DNA from: Diphasiastrum complanatum
Lineage: Eukaryota; Streptophyta; Lycopodiopsida; Lycopodiales; Lycopodiaceae
NCBI GenBank assembly: GCA_029204225.1
Contig: CM055107.1
Coordinates: forward strand, 4,832,353 to 4,896,352
Length of the DNA: 64,000 nt
Reading direction: 5' to 3'
Part shown: positions 12,301 to 22,821 of the stretch, piece by piece
Position numbering within the stretch: the first letter of the stretch is position 1
Layout: the number at the start of each line of letters is the position of its first letter
Notes under the pieces: generated by a model
The model's database searches: none
The model's input: the letters and a program-made list of their open reading frames with translations, nothing else
Told to the model about the DNA's origin: nothing
Translations under genes and position numbers: made by a program

Positions 12301-12414
12301 CCCTCCAGTGTAAGACTGGTGACAATATATGCAAGTCCATCTCTCCGTGCCCGATGTGCCATAGGCCGCAGCGATGGTGATGTGATCCCACAAGGGGTCC
12401 CTATCCCTCGGCAT
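9368..12414 (-). pseudogene. hAT transposase (BED zinc finger, DUF659, C-terminal dimerisation), multi-exon, broken
   Basis: Transposase for the surrounding element. Exon 1 (12414-12263) starts MPRDRDPLWDHITI and has a BED-type finger (WTCIYCHQSYTGGPTRIRAH), then a GT donor. Exon 2 (about 12171-11670) has a Pro/Ser linker, then FHLARTPTWRRVM and LRTKGLLDERASVDQKLEPL, with one TAG. Exon 3 (about 11293-11102) has the core start GCTIISDG, where the usual Trp is Cys, plus a frameshift and TGEYMFSHIRAVIEEVGP. Exon 4 (about 10850-10587) has VVTDNASNCVSMGRL and FWTPCAAHCLDLLVEDVAKI. Exons at about 10395-10090 and 9930-9775 carry the helical region. The last block (9637-9386) is the dimerisation domain (RLAIRILSQDCTAVACERNW, then KKRNRLSSAQLERLVHI). 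Several frameshifts and stops rule out function. Intron limits are estimates. Confidence 0.85.
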
Positions 12415-12419
12415 GGTGG

Positions 12420-12421
<2 letters not shown>

Positions 12422-12458
<37 letters not shown>
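12422..12458. repeat. (CT)18 microsatellite
   Basis: A pure CT run just upstream of the hAT transposase start codon, about 8 bp from the ATG at 12414. It is transcribed-strand GA in the 5' leader of the transposase. Confidence 0.95.
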
Positions 12459-12461
<3 letters not shown>

Positions 12462-12654
12462 GGTGACAGTCTAGACTCTACAGATCTCTCTAAGTTCTAA
12501 GTTCTAACTAGACTCTACTATCTAGTTACTAGTAACTACTTGGTACTAACTAGTAACTACTAACTCAGAGTAGTCACTAACTCCCAACTTCTAAGTTCTA
12601 ACTAAGTAGCTACCCAGGTCCCACACCCATGTCAAGACTCACAATGCCCACTGC

Positions 12655-12758
12655 CCACACACACACACACAATCTCAGTGCTCAAGCCTCACACAAACTC
12701 ACAGTGCAGTGTGCACACATCTCAAAACTCACACACACACACCCACAATGCACACATG

Positions 12759-12791
<33 letters not shown>

Positions 12792-12932
12792 ATCATAATA
12801 TCACACACACACACTCTCTCTCTCACACACACTCACTGATTCACTCACACACACTGTACATATCAAAAGACAGTGGACACACACACAATATCACACAATC
12901 ACTCACACACACACATACACACAAAATCACAC

Positions 12933-13007
<75 letters not shown>

Positions 13008-13046
13008 CACTGAGCACACACACACAATCTGAATGGCAAATGCATA
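12655..13046. repeat. Compound CA/CT microsatellite region
   Basis: Alternating (CA)n and (CT)n blocks, the longest being CT at about 12934-12966 followed directly by CA to about 13005, interspersed with short unique words. It lies inside the hAT element. The long ORFs over it (His/Thr/Ser-rich on plus, Cys/Val or Arg/Glu on minus) are artefacts of the repeats. Confidence 0.95.
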
Positions 13047-13073
13047 GTGCACACAGAGTGTTGACTCCTGAGT

Positions 13074-13189
<116 letters not shown>

Positions 13190-13239
13190 GCGCGAACAGA
13201 ATGGGCGAAATCTGGATTCTGGAATCGTTTTAGGGCCAG

Positions 13240-13482
13240 ACAGTTCGAACGATTCGAACGATTCGAACGGTTCGAACCGGGTCCGAACGATTCGATGGTT
13301 CGAACCGGGTCCGAACGATTCGATGGTTCGAACTGTAAACGACGGTTCGAACTGCGATTCGATGCAACCTTGAACCGTACATAAGCATAAACGGGCTATA
13401 ATTGGTAGCCGAATGCTTACTACTATTATAGGCAAATTCGAACCGTAAAAGGCGGTTCGAACCGCGATTCAATGCAACCTGA
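13240..13482. repeat. Right subterminal GGTTCGAACC repeat cluster of hAT
   Basis: More than ten copies of the TTCGAAC core occur here, several in tandem (ACGATTCGAACGATTCGAAC, then GGTTCGAACCGGGTCCGAAC twice). They mirror the words at the left end of the element and probably served as transposase binding sites. The last part overlaps a tandem duplication that includes flanking chromovirus sequence. Confidence 0.7.
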
Positions 13483-13546
13483 ACCGTACATAAGCATAAA
13501 CGGGCTATAACCAATAGCCGAATGCTTACTACTATTATAGGCAAAC
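13327..13546. repeat. 110-bp tandem duplication spanning the hAT end and adjacent integrase
   Basis: Copy A (13327-13436) and copy B (13437-13546) each contain, in order, the hAT end (TTCGAAC..GTAAA..GGTTCGAAC..GCGATTC.ATGCAACC) and about 60 bp of chromovirus integrase (minus sense [20 protein letters not shown]). They differ at a few bases. The target next to the insertion was therefore duplicated together with the transposon end. Confidence 0.85.
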
Positions 13547-14185
13547 TCGTTCAATGGAAGGTACTTTTCCCAATCAGATTGCCATCTAGAAACATATGCC
13601 CGAAGCATTTGTTCCATCGTCTGATTTGTTCTTTTCGTCTGTCCATCCGTCTCAGGATGATCAGAAGAACCCAACCTCAGTGTCGTCTCTAGTTTAGTGA
13701 ATACGGCCAACCAAAAGTGACCGGTGAACTTCGGATCGCGATCGCTCACAATATCACTTGGTAAATCCGTAAAGCCTAAACAGACGCTCTACAAATATAT
13801 GTGCTAAATCAGAAGCCTTCGCGGTGGTCTTTACCGGAATAAATGTAGCCAATTTGGTAAGACGATCAACCACAACCCAAATTGCATTATGTTGTTTATT
13901 TGTCCGCAGTAACCCAACTACGAAATCCATGGAAATACTATCCCATCTCTTATCAGGGATATCCAGTGGATGCAACAAATCTCCCGCCTTATGGCGTTCA
14001 ACTTTATTCAACTGACATTGGTCACACTTGACCACATAAGATTCTACAAAGGGCTTGAGTTTTGGCCAATAAAAATCCCTTCGTATGCCGGGATGTCCTG
14101 CGCATGGTGACTCATGACATTCATAAAGGATTTTATTCTTAACAACATCCATATCAGGCACACAAACCTTCCCTTTCCTGAACAA
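13483..14185 (-). pseudogene. Chromovirus integrase, zinc-binding and catalytic core
   Basis: The minus ORF from 14185 holds the HHCC finger (YECHESPCAGHPGIRRDFYW, then CDQCQ) and the first catalytic Asp block (WDSISMDFVVGLL). A one-base break near 13752 separates it from the second Asp (SDRDPKFTG) and the third block. That block reads DGQTKRTNQTMEQ: the catalytic Glu of the usual DGQTER is Lys here. It continues to [19 protein letters not shown], where the hAT element and the tandem duplication intervene. Strand transfer activity would be lost even without the frameshift. Confidence 0.88.
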
Positions 14186-14290
14186 AAGTCCATTACGAAT
14201 AGAGAAGTCATCAGTACCCTTTATATCCTTCCCCCCAGATTGATCACCATGATCATCAGTCCTGCTTGATGAAACTGCTAGAACCCTATT

Positions 14291-14566
14291 TCAGATTGGT
14301 CCAAAATGTGGGTCTTTCTCATAAAGACCTCTCGGGGAGAGATAAAAGTCCGTACTGATCTCAGTGAAAGAAATTTCATTCACTTCACCAATTCGACTAA
14401 GTGCATCAGCCACCTGATTAGATGAGCCTATGGTATACCGCACTTCAAAGTCAAATTCTTGCATGAGTTCTGCCCATCTGGCCTTACGACCTCGCAAATC
14501 ATTCTGATTACAGAAATGCTGTAAAGGTTGATGATCCGTATTAACCACGAATTTATTACCATACAA
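14291..14566 (-). pseudogene. Chromovirus RNase H segment
   Basis: The minus frame reads NKFVVNTDHQPLQHFCNQ, then RGRKARWAELMQEFDFEVRY and GSSNQVADALSR, the typical Ty3 RNase H block around the TDHQPL motif, and ends before the integrase finger. It is separated from the RT frame by stops near 14580-14640. Confidence 0.88.
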
Positions 14567-14635
14567 GTAATGCTCTCATGATTTCAAAGCATGGATCACA
14601 ACAAAAAGCTCTTTTTCTTGAGTGGTGTACCTGAC

Positions 14636-15667
14636 CTATGCATTGGTTAGTTTCTTACTCTCAAAGGCAACGGGCTGACCCTCCTGTAAGAGAATAGCTC
14701 CAATAGCCGTATCACTCGCGTCAGTGTTAATGACGAATGACAAATCTGGATCCGCTATTCTCAAAACTGGAACTGAGACGATTAGAAGCTTGAGTTTGCG
14801 AAAACTCTCATCTAATTTCTCATTCCATCTGATAGGAGGACTTGGCCTACCTTTGCGACTTTTCACTCCTTTCAACATATTGTTGAGAGGTTCAGCAATC
14901 TTCGAATACTCCTCTGCAAATCTACGGAAAAACACAATGAAACCTAAGAATGACTTAAGTTCACGCACCGTTTTAGGAATTGGCCATTCCACTACCGTCT
15001 TCACCTTTTCTTCGTCAATCTTGATTCCAAAGGAGGTAATCTTATGACCAAGGTAAAAAAGTTCCTTTTTAAAGAATTCGCACTTTGATTCTTTTGCATA
15101 AAGCTTCTCTTGTCTTAAGATACGTAAAACAGTACGGAGATGCTTAGCATGCTCTTTGAGTGTTCTGCTATAGATCAAAATATCGTCCAGAAACACTACT
15201 ACGAGCTTTCCCAAATATGGACAAAATAAATCGTTCATCATTTGCTGGAAAGTAGCCGGAGCATTTGTCAAGCCAAAGGGCAATACAAGAAACTCGTAGT
15301 GGCCAAACCTGGTCCTAAAACCGGTTTTAGATACATCTTCCGAATGTATCCTAATCTGATAATATCCCGTACGTAGATCAATTTTTGTGAAGTATTTAGC
15401 TCCATTCAATCGATCTATGAGATCGTCCATCCTGGGCAACGGGTATTTATTTTAATTGTTAGTTTGTTCAGACCCTTGTAATCTACACATAGCCGAACTC
15501 TTAAGAAGGACAGGTGCTCCCCATGGAAATTTACTAGGTCTTATGTGTCCCATCCTGAGATACTCCTCGATCTGCCTAGCCACTTCCTCCTCTTCCTTCT
15601 GACTAAACCAATATGGTTGTCTGAAGATAGGATCGCTATCGGGCAAAAGATCTATCTTATGATCCAC
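14636..15667 (-). pseudogene. Chromovirus reverse transcriptase
   Basis: The minus frame from 15439 is open for 267 codons. It contains MPRMDDLIDRLNGAKYFTKI, DLRTGYYQIRI, the FGLTNAPATFQQMM block, and the catalytic FLDDILIYSR (the chromovirus form of YxDD). It ends in the RNase H start (SFVINTDASDTAIGAILLQ). The N-terminal fingers (15667-15452: FRQPYWFSQKEEEEVA and KFPWGAPVLLK) are in another frame with a stop, so translation would break between them. Copying of the element RNA into DNA is the family role; this copy is not functional. Confidence 0.92.
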
Positions 15668-16260
15668 CTACCGAACGGGTGGTAGTCCATAAGGTAGTTG
15701 CTTCGGAAAAACTTCATTAAACTCTTGCTTTAAATCTTGCAAAAGCTGTTGTTCCTGATGCAAATTTTCGGTGTTAAAGCATGAAAACACATTCACATCC
15801 CCAACATCACAATGCATACGAGATTTCAAAAGCAAGTGAAAGAGTTCATACTCAGAATCATGAAGTTTCTCAATCAATTCAGCCGAGGAAATCATCGGCG
15901 ATGGAAGTACATCGGTCTCTCCAAAAATAGAGACAATCTGATTAAAATTATCTTTAAATACCATAGAATGATTTTTAAAATCTATCTCTAAAGAGTCTGA
16001 CTTGTCAAAAAACCATTCATAGCCCAAAATTATATCAGTCCGGTCTAGATTTATGACATGGAAATTCAACAGCTCAACATAGTTCTGCATCCAAAGCTCT
16101 AAGTTCAAGACTTTGACATCCCAACTCTCAGTGTCCGACCCTGTGGCAAGATGGACCACGTAACGGTGATCACTGGCCATGGTGGGCACTCGGAGCTTAT
16201 GCACAAGTCGAGCATTCAAAAAATTGTGAGTACTACCTGCACGACTTTTTCTAAAATATT
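15668..16260 (-). pseudogene. Chromovirus retropepsin-like protease region
   Basis: The minus ORF from 16219, with upstream frame to about 16260, reads GSTHNFLNARLVHKLRVP and later LNFHVINLDRTDIILGYEWF, then the linker to RT (EVFPKQLPYGLPP). This matches plant Ty3 proteases of the VDSGSTHNF type. The active Asp is not present: the residues before GSTHNF read SRA, so the D-S/T-G triad is lost. Confidence 0.8.
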
Positions 16261-16279
16261 GCCTCTTACATGAAACAAT

Positions 16280-17174
16280 TCATTAGGCTTGAAAGAGAGT
16301 GCACTAAAGTTACAAGTACAGTCACAATTATTTAACAAATTGACTTCCAATTTACCTGCCGGTAAATCCATAGTCATGAAACTTGACGACTTTGCTTTCC
16401 GTTCAGGACACTATTTAGCACGGTGCCCGGGTTTACAGCAGAGGAAACACAGATTCTGTTTAAGCGCCGCCAATCGTGCTTTGTCTTTCACCACCAATTT
16501 TTTTTTATTCTTCTTTTTCTTTGAATGTTGGTACGCTTCTGCTTCCAACTCATCAAAAAACTGCTTCTTACGCTTGTTAGATTTTTCTTGCTTTGATTTC
16601 GGGGCCGTTTGGGCGTGCACGCTTTTCTGTGATGCAACAACTGCTTTCGCCACACAGATAGCATCCTCTAGTGAGTTGAGGATATTTCGTTTGCATTCAT
16701 TTTGATAGTTAGCTGGCAGTCCGGCAATAAATTGCCACTGTGCTAACTTACGATAAAAAAGCGGCACCTTAGCCAAAAAGTCCAAGAACTCTTGGACATA
16801 ACCGTCCAGTTCTCGGCTGCCCATTTTGCAGTTGATAAAGCGAATATACAGTTTAGAATCTTCTATCGTGACAAAAGCTTTTCGGAATTCCGTCAGGAAT
16901 CTATCGTGGAAAGTTCCCTCCACCAAGAAGAGGCTTTGCCTTCCAGAAACAATAGAACCGATGATATTCGTTTATCTTCTGGGACGTTGTGCAAGCTAAA
17001 ATAGCTTGTCCAACGATTTAACCAGTCTTCAACAACTTCCGAGAGTTTAAACTTTTTATCACCGGAAAATATTTTCGGTTGGTAGCCCAAGTTGTTAGAG
17101 TTAATTGCATGCAGTTGATTAAATAGATTTTGCATTTGTTTATCCCTTTGTTTATTGCTCTGATGAAGTGGCAA
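16280..17174 (-). pseudogene. Chromovirus gag with zinc knuckle
   Basis: Minus frames give the gag capsid region in two pieces. The first, from 17174, has KIFSGDKKFKLSEVVEDWLN and FLEGKASSWW. The second, 16926-16411, has TFHDRFLTEFRKAFVTIED then FYRKLAQWQFIAGLPANYQ. A single zinc knuckle lies near 16450-16410, CFLCCKPGHRAK-stop-C, with all four metal ligands kept but a stop inside it. A lysine-rich linker precedes it. The 5' leader and LTR that should lie above 17174 are missing. Confidence 0.88.
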
Positions 17175-17240
17175 GATATATTATCGTGGCGACAGATTAT
17201 TGCACGAAGTGGGCAAAGGCTTGGGAGGTAAAGAACTCTT
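17167..17240 (+). pseudogene. Ty3 integrase scrap on the opposite strand
   Basis: The plus frame reads ARYIIVATDYCTKWAKAWEV, the start of the catalytic core of Athila/Tat-like Ty3 integrases (RYI.VATDYFTKW.EA). It abuts the truncated gag start of the minus chromovirus, marking a rearrangement or insertion junction near 17170. Confidence 0.7.
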
Positions 17241-17359
17241 GGACCGACTCTCTAAAGTCAAGGGTTGCTTGAATAACATGCTCGTGCTTGCTTGGCCCTA
17301 CATTGGCAAATCTAGCCATGTAGAATATTGTATATTTTGTCAATATTGTTTGTTGGTTA

Positions 17360-17978
17360 CTTGAATGGCCAATGTGCCACTTGTAAATACACACCTAAAG
17401 TATGTTACCACGAGTCAAGAGGAGTGGTTGTGTCTATTTGGTAGTGATTCCTACTTTGTAGGATCTAGACCATCATTTATGATGAGATTTGTACCTACCA
17501 TGCACCTACCAAGCATGACTCTTGGATCTAGGCTAGGGTTTTCACATTAGGGCAAGAAAGTGGAGTCTACTTTCTTATTACATGCTGGATTTTCACCTAA
17601 CTTTGCAAAGGAAGTGTGTTTTACTATGTATTCCCATTCTCCATAGTGAGAAGATAGAAACTTTTTGGAGCCTCAAGGAGAAACTCGAGTTTCCTCTCAT
17701 TGTATGGTGATTACTCTTGATTTCCAATGAAACCCAGCTTTGGCACTTTGTAAACACTGTCTACAGGCCGTACTACAGCCTTATTTCCACACGTGTGGAG
17801 TTGGATTATACTATTTGATCAATGCTTTGATTGTCTCTACTTGTTTCCTATCAAGTTGCTAAACTAGATCTTGTTTTCTGATGACTAGTTTTTAATAGAT
17901 TGTTTAACAAGCATACAATCACCTTGTGGATCATTCAAAGATCCATCTGGGCTCACAAGGATATTAGTTACTTTCGGG
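17360..17978 (+). repeat. Decayed copia LTR
   Basis: From about 17440 to 17978 this aligns by eye with the LTR at 26.66-27.23 kb (+) and, inverted, with the one at 39.51-40.13 kb. Shared words include TTTGGTAGTGATTCCT, ACCAAGCATGACTCT, CTTATTACATGCTGGA, TAGTGAGAAGATAGA and the 3' end AGTTACTTTC. No primer site or coding region adjoins it, so it is probably a solo or fragmentary LTR. The left end is a guess. Confidence 0.65.
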
Positions 17979-18114
17979 TCACGTCCAGTATGACATGGCA
18001 TAACTAACAACTTGTTTCATTGGAGTACCGTGTATCCAAGACTAGGAGTATATTGTATCCTATGTACCGGTCATGGACATAACACCAACCAACTCAAGGA
18101 GCTTCAAAATCCAA

Positions 18115-19045
18115 AACGAAGGTTGTAGCCACCACTCAGACATTAAAACTCATACCAATAAAGATGGGTATTTCTGAGTGGAAGAATATGCTAGAAATCA
18201 ATTCCTCCGAGCTAATAATCAGTGTGCTCTCGAGGGTTGTTGATGGTCAGCTCTCCCTTGTTGATATGGGATAGGAATTTCAAAGGTAAGATTCTCTTTA
18301 TGTTTTTTAATAACAGTTTTTAATATTAATTGCAATTTTTTTTTTCATGATCACTAATTTGTTTTATAATTCGAACATAAATTATTCATGAAAGTTCAAG
18401 AATCTCTAGTAACAGGGTTGAATTGTCAAGATTCTGAGGAGTGTTAGAGACTTTATCCTCTGAGCAATAGAAATGAAGCCCTCACTCATTTTTTGATATT
18501 GTAGGTACAAGCTCAATGTTCGCAATTCTGGTGGTGCACGGTTGTGTAATGAGATTGAATACATAGCCATTAGTTATTATTCATTGGATGTCAAATGTTC
18601 TATGTTGCACTACAACATCGTCGGGTTGACTAGCTTTGAGAACTTATTCCAATTTTCAATAGTAACAAAAAAAATTAAAAAAGCCGATGACGGGTTCCGT
18701 GGCTTGTCTCTATCAAAAGCCACAACAATAAATCAATCATCTTATTGAAATTTTTTCACACCCAACAGATTGGATATTAGATTTGTTTAGGCACTACTAG
18801 TGCATGTGTTGTTAAAAAAGACACACATGTTGTTGTTGTAGATTTAGATTCTATCTTAGTAGATTTTGTAAACATACGAATGAAATCTATTTCAATTTCG
18901 TTAGATGAAGTAACTGAGATAGGAAAATTTACAGATGACGAAACTATAATTCCATTGTCGAAAGAACCACAATCTTATAAGAATCATTCTAAAATCTCTT
19001 TTCACAAGAAAGTTACAGGACTTCATGAATATTCCTCAAATTGTT
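18115..19045 (+). pseudogene. Broken spliced gene resembling a beta-class DNA N4/N6 methyltransferase
   Basis: An exon-like stretch to 18285 reads MGISEWKNMLEINSSELII and ends at a donor (AAAG/GTAAG). The acceptor ATTGTAG ends at 18504. The next exon reads YKLNVRNSGGARLCNEIEYI, then SYYSLDVKCSMLHYN and, further on, VTKKIKKADDGF. After a slip in a T run it gives HPTDWILDLF (18759-18788), and after a second slip SACVVKKDTHVVVVDLDSIL up to about 18860. In amino-methyltransferases of the beta class the order is catalytic block, recognition region, then a C-terminal SAM site of the form VLDpFsGsGT...A...gr.viavDlD; the layout here fits that. I do not see the catalytic D/N-PP-Y/W motif, so the N-terminal part is missing or unreadable. 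At least two frameshifts and two stops. Family call is an inference. Confidence 0.45.
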
Positions 19046-19149
19046 AGATTTTTTCTTGAAATATGAGTTATCCCAATACTATATTTTATTTGGTAGTTAA
19101 AGATAGAAAACATATCAAAACTATTCTAATATTGATCATCTTCACACAA

Positions 19150-19400
19150 ATCCACATCTAGATTTACGTTCTTCCTTAATGGTGGTCCAATTCATGGAAC
19201 AGTTGCAAGCAAGCACCAATAGCCCTATCGTCTACAAAATCAGAGTATATCATCGCCTCTCAAGCAACAAAGAAAGCTACTATTGGACGTTTAGCAGTTT
19301 GCTCCGACAACGGTCTATTGTGATAATCACAGTGCTATTGCTTTATCGGCCAATCTCAGGTTTCATTCCAAGAGTAAGCACATGGGAAAGTGGGTGACAG
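19150..19400 (+). pseudogene. Copia RNase H C-terminal remnant
   Basis: Plus frames read SCKQAPIALSSTKSEYIIAS and QATKKATI, then after a shift CDNHSAIALSANLRFHSKSK. These are the end blocks of copia RNase H (normally ALSSTEAEYIA...A..EAIW and N.SAI.LA.NP.FH.R.KHI). The ADIFTK end motif and the LTR are absent. It follows closely on the methyltransferase-like fragment; whether they were ever one transcript cannot be told. Confidence 0.72.
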
Positions 19401-19559
19401 AGGAGGCTTTGCAAATGTCCTAGTTCAAGATTACAATATTGTGACTGTAGAGTAAACAGTTACTGTGCAAGAGGTTGTCATTGTCTCTTTTGAGGCTCCT
19501 CTAGAAAAGCCCAAAGATGTCAATGACCTTGATGATTTTTGGGAATAGGGTACATGACT

Positions 19560-20650
19560 ATTTTATAATTTTGAAAATTATAAATGAATTTCAAACTTTT
19601 GTGTCTTTAAGATAAATTAATATATTAGTAAATGTTTATTTTAATGAATGTTATTATGGAATGATAGTACAATTTTGAATTTGTTCATATTCTCAAAAAA
19701 ATTAATGAATATTATTAAAATTGGTTATATTTTTTATTTGGTAGAATTTTGAAATTTATTAATAAAATTTCAAGTTCTTAGTTATGTTGATACTAAGGAT
19801 AGGATTCTCTTTTAAAAAAATAAATTTTTTCAAAAATCATGTAGTTTTAGATGTTTATTTAAGTATTTTTTTTAAAAAAATAGAGTTTATATGTTATAGA
19901 CCAAAATTACAGAAATCTTTTTAAATCTCTACAAATTATTATTTAAAAAATTAATTTTTTTTTAATAAAATATCAATTTGAATCTATATTACATTCTTAA
20001 AAGAAATTATTTCAAACAAAGAAGTGTTAATATTTTAAAAAAAAAATTTACTAGATAATTTCTCAAATAAATAAAATTATTTTTCTTGTTGATTTTAGTA
20101 TTTTTATATCTACTGATTTTGTTTTTTATTAATCAATTTAAAATATGTGTAAAATTGAATATATTGTCAAAATTCTATATCTAATTTTTTTAGTATGATT
20201 TTAGTTTTTAGCAAAAGATGATATTTTTTTAGCATGATAATATAAATTTTGCAAAGCATTTTGAATATAGACATATTTTAAGAAAAAAATTTCAAATTAC
20301 AAAAAATGGATCTCCATGTCATTTTTTTTTTGGTCACCATGTTTCAAGATCAATTGATTCATTTATGATGTTTTGAATCTAATTTTTTCACACCACCGAC
20401 ACCACACCATCTTGGGACTATTGGACTAGAGCCGAATTAGTGTGAGAGTCATGTTGGCCATTTATGGTACATGCCCAATGCATGGGACAAATAATGAGAA
20501 GGGCTCATATGGACTCCATTTTGTAAAATCGTGTATTTAAATAAAAGTTAGACACCAATGGTGCACTTGTACTATGCAAAGCACAAATTATTGTACACAT
20601 GCTTTGAAGCGTAAATAGAATAAACCGTTGATTTTTTGTTAAGTGCCTTG
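19560..20650. other. AT-rich spacer
   Basis: Very AT-rich, with many poly-A and poly-T runs up to about 20380, then a more ordinary stretch with no gene pattern. No terminal repeats or RNA gene seen. Confidence 0.6.
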
Positions 20651-20670
20651 AAGCACAAAAGGGGATTTTT

Positions 20671-22335
20671 GTGGCATGGCTCAATAGTTTTATTTACCAA
20701 AAACATTATAGTAATTACAAAGAGTTGAGTTCCATCCTATTTTGTGTCTTCTGTGAATGCTTTGAGAGAGAAAGAGAGAGAGTTGTGAGTGTTTTTGCTT
20801 TATGGTTGATGCTCACTTTTCTATTATGCATGCTTGATTTGGTAGTAATTTTGTACGTCCGTTGGATCAGATTTCTACATTTAATAAAATGGAAGCATTG
20901 GATTATTCTGAGTATGAGCTTTTTAATTTATGTTATTCCAATTGTGGATGTTCTTGAAATGAATCTAAATGGTCGTGAATTCTCAGCAATTCTTAACTCG
21001 GTAAATTTAGATCATGAACAAGTAGTGAAAGAACAGATCATAAATGAATTAAGAGATGTTTTTCCATCTGAATTACCTCATGGTTTACCACCGTCTAGGT
21101 CAGTAGACCACATGATTGAGTTAATTCCAAGAAGCCAACATGTCTCTAGACAACCTTATAGGTTCTCTCGGAAAGAGGAGACAGAGATTTCAAATCATAT
21201 AAAAAACTATATGAGGATGAGACATATACAATCTAGTAAATCACCATGGGGCGCTCCTGTTCTTCTTAAAGCGAAGAAAGATGGAGGTTTTGGGATGTGT
21301 GTGGATTACAAGGGCCTTAATAAAGTGACTATAAAGAATAAATATCCATTACCTAGGATGGATGACCTTGTAGATCGCTTGGGTGGAGCACGGTATTTCA
21401 CCAAGATAGATCTCAGGACAGGGTACCATCAAATAAGAATTAAGTCAAAAGATATCCAAAAGACAGGATTTCGTTCTAGATTTGGTCATTATGAATTTCT
21501 AGTGTTGCCATTTGGATTAACGAATGCTCCAACAACATTCCAGCAAATGATGAGCGATTTATTTCGTCCATGTTTGGGAAAGTTTGTGGTAGTATTCTTA
21601 GACGACATTCTCGTTCACAGTAAATTATTGGTGGAGCACGCAGAACACTTAAAGATCATCTTGATGAAGCTCCGTCAGGAGTTACTCTACGCTAAAGAGT
21701 CCAAGTGTGAATTCTTTAAGCAAGAGTTGCTTTATCTCGGTCATAAGATCACAGTAAATTGGATCAAAATTGATGAGGATAAAATCAAGATTGTGATTGA
21801 GTGGCCAATTCCAAAAACTGTGAGGCAGGTAAAGTCTTTTTTAGGTTTTACACTTTTCTTCAAGAGATTTATTGGGGATTATGCTAAGTTAGCAGCACCG
21901 CTTAATAATCTGACAAAAAGAATTGTTAATAAAAAGAAAAAGAGGAATCAACCTAGTCCGCCGCTTGTTGTTTGGAACGAAAAATTGAATCAATGTTTTG
22001 AGAAACTTAAAACAATGATTGTTTCAGCTCCCGTGTTACAAATTGCAAATCTAGATTTACCTTACGTTGTGAGAATAGACGCAAGTGATGTTGCAGTTGG
22101 AGCAGTTCTATTACAAATGGATAGGCTACTAGTGTTTGAAAGCAAAAAATTCACTGGTCCTCAGTTGCGTTATACTACGTAGGAAAAGGAATTGTTTGCT
22201 GTAATCCATGCACTTAAAACCTGGAGACACTACTTGTATAGTAGTAAGTTTGTAGTGTATACAGATCACCAGCCTCTTAAGTATTTTTGTAATCAACATG
22301 ATCTTCGGGGGCGAAAAGCTCGATGGGTAGCTTTC
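20671..22335 (+). pseudogene. Ty3 reverse transcriptase-RNase H, largely open reading frame
   Basis: A 503-codon plus ORF (20671-22182). Residues 1 to about 95 are hydrophobic and unlike Ty3; the Ty3 similarity starts near 20960 (LNGREFSAILNS, then RDVFPSELPHGLPPSRSVDH). RT is complete: SKSPWGAPVLLKAKKDGGF, DLRTGYHQIRI, FGLTNAPTTFQQMM and the catalytic VVFLDDILVHSK. RNase H follows (VRIDASDVAVGAVLLQ); a stop at 22180-22182 breaks it before EKELFAVIHALKTWRHYLY, TDHQPLKYFCNQ and RGRKARWVAF. Ty3 similarity ends at about 22335 and an unrelated sequence begins, so integrase is absent. Closely related to the chromovirus RT at 14.6-15.7 kb but on the other strand. The first Met is an arbitrary ORF start; protease is missing. 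Confidence 0.88.
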
Positions 22336-22339
22336 AACA

Positions 22340-22810
22340 TCAGTTCAAAATCAAATGTAATGAAACTGACATCACATTGCTATGGGGCAAACAATTTTCA
22401 AGTTCAGTTTCATGGTTACCTATTGAAGGAGTACAGTTTTTGCTCAATATTTTATCTGGTCAAATCAAGCTTGTTGCGTTGTCTCCCTTGAAGTCCATGC
22501 TAGAAGAACAAAAAGCACAAAGAGAGACATCATGAGGTTGACCCATTTTCCTCATTAAATTTTTTTGAATCAAGTATTCAAGCAGCTTATCAATTTTTTG
22601 ATGAGATTAATCAACAATGGTGGATGGACTTTTTCGAGGAACAAAAAATCAGTTTGCTCAATCTCGTACACACATCAACAACTGAAGGATTTCATTGGGC
22701 TCATAAACTACGAACTTCAACTACAATTGTCGAACCTTCAAATCTACCTCGAGATAATGATTTTTCTCTCTCCTACATGGCATTTCTTATAGGGCCCTCT
22801 TTGGGCCCAT
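22340..22810 (+). pseudogene. Unidentified coding fragment after the Ty3 break
   Basis: Past the RNase H break the plus strand reads FKIKCNETDITLLWGKQF, then IEGVQFLLNILSGQIKLVAL and KSMLEEQKAQRETS. After a shift it gives SIQAAYQFFDEINQQWWMDF, then STTEGFHWAHKLRTSTT. The composition is protein-like over about 140 codons in two frames, but no family is recognised. It ends at the start of a probable LTR near 22822. It may be another piece of the unidentified spliced genes found on both sides. Confidence 0.3.
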
Positions 22811-22821
22811 ATATTCTCTAA

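Noticed and set aside
19400-19555. Plus frame ending PKDVNDLDDFWE-stop after the copia RNase H remnant
   Set aside because: Protein-like for about 45 codons but too short and frame-shifted to assign either to copia or to the methyltransferase-like fragment.
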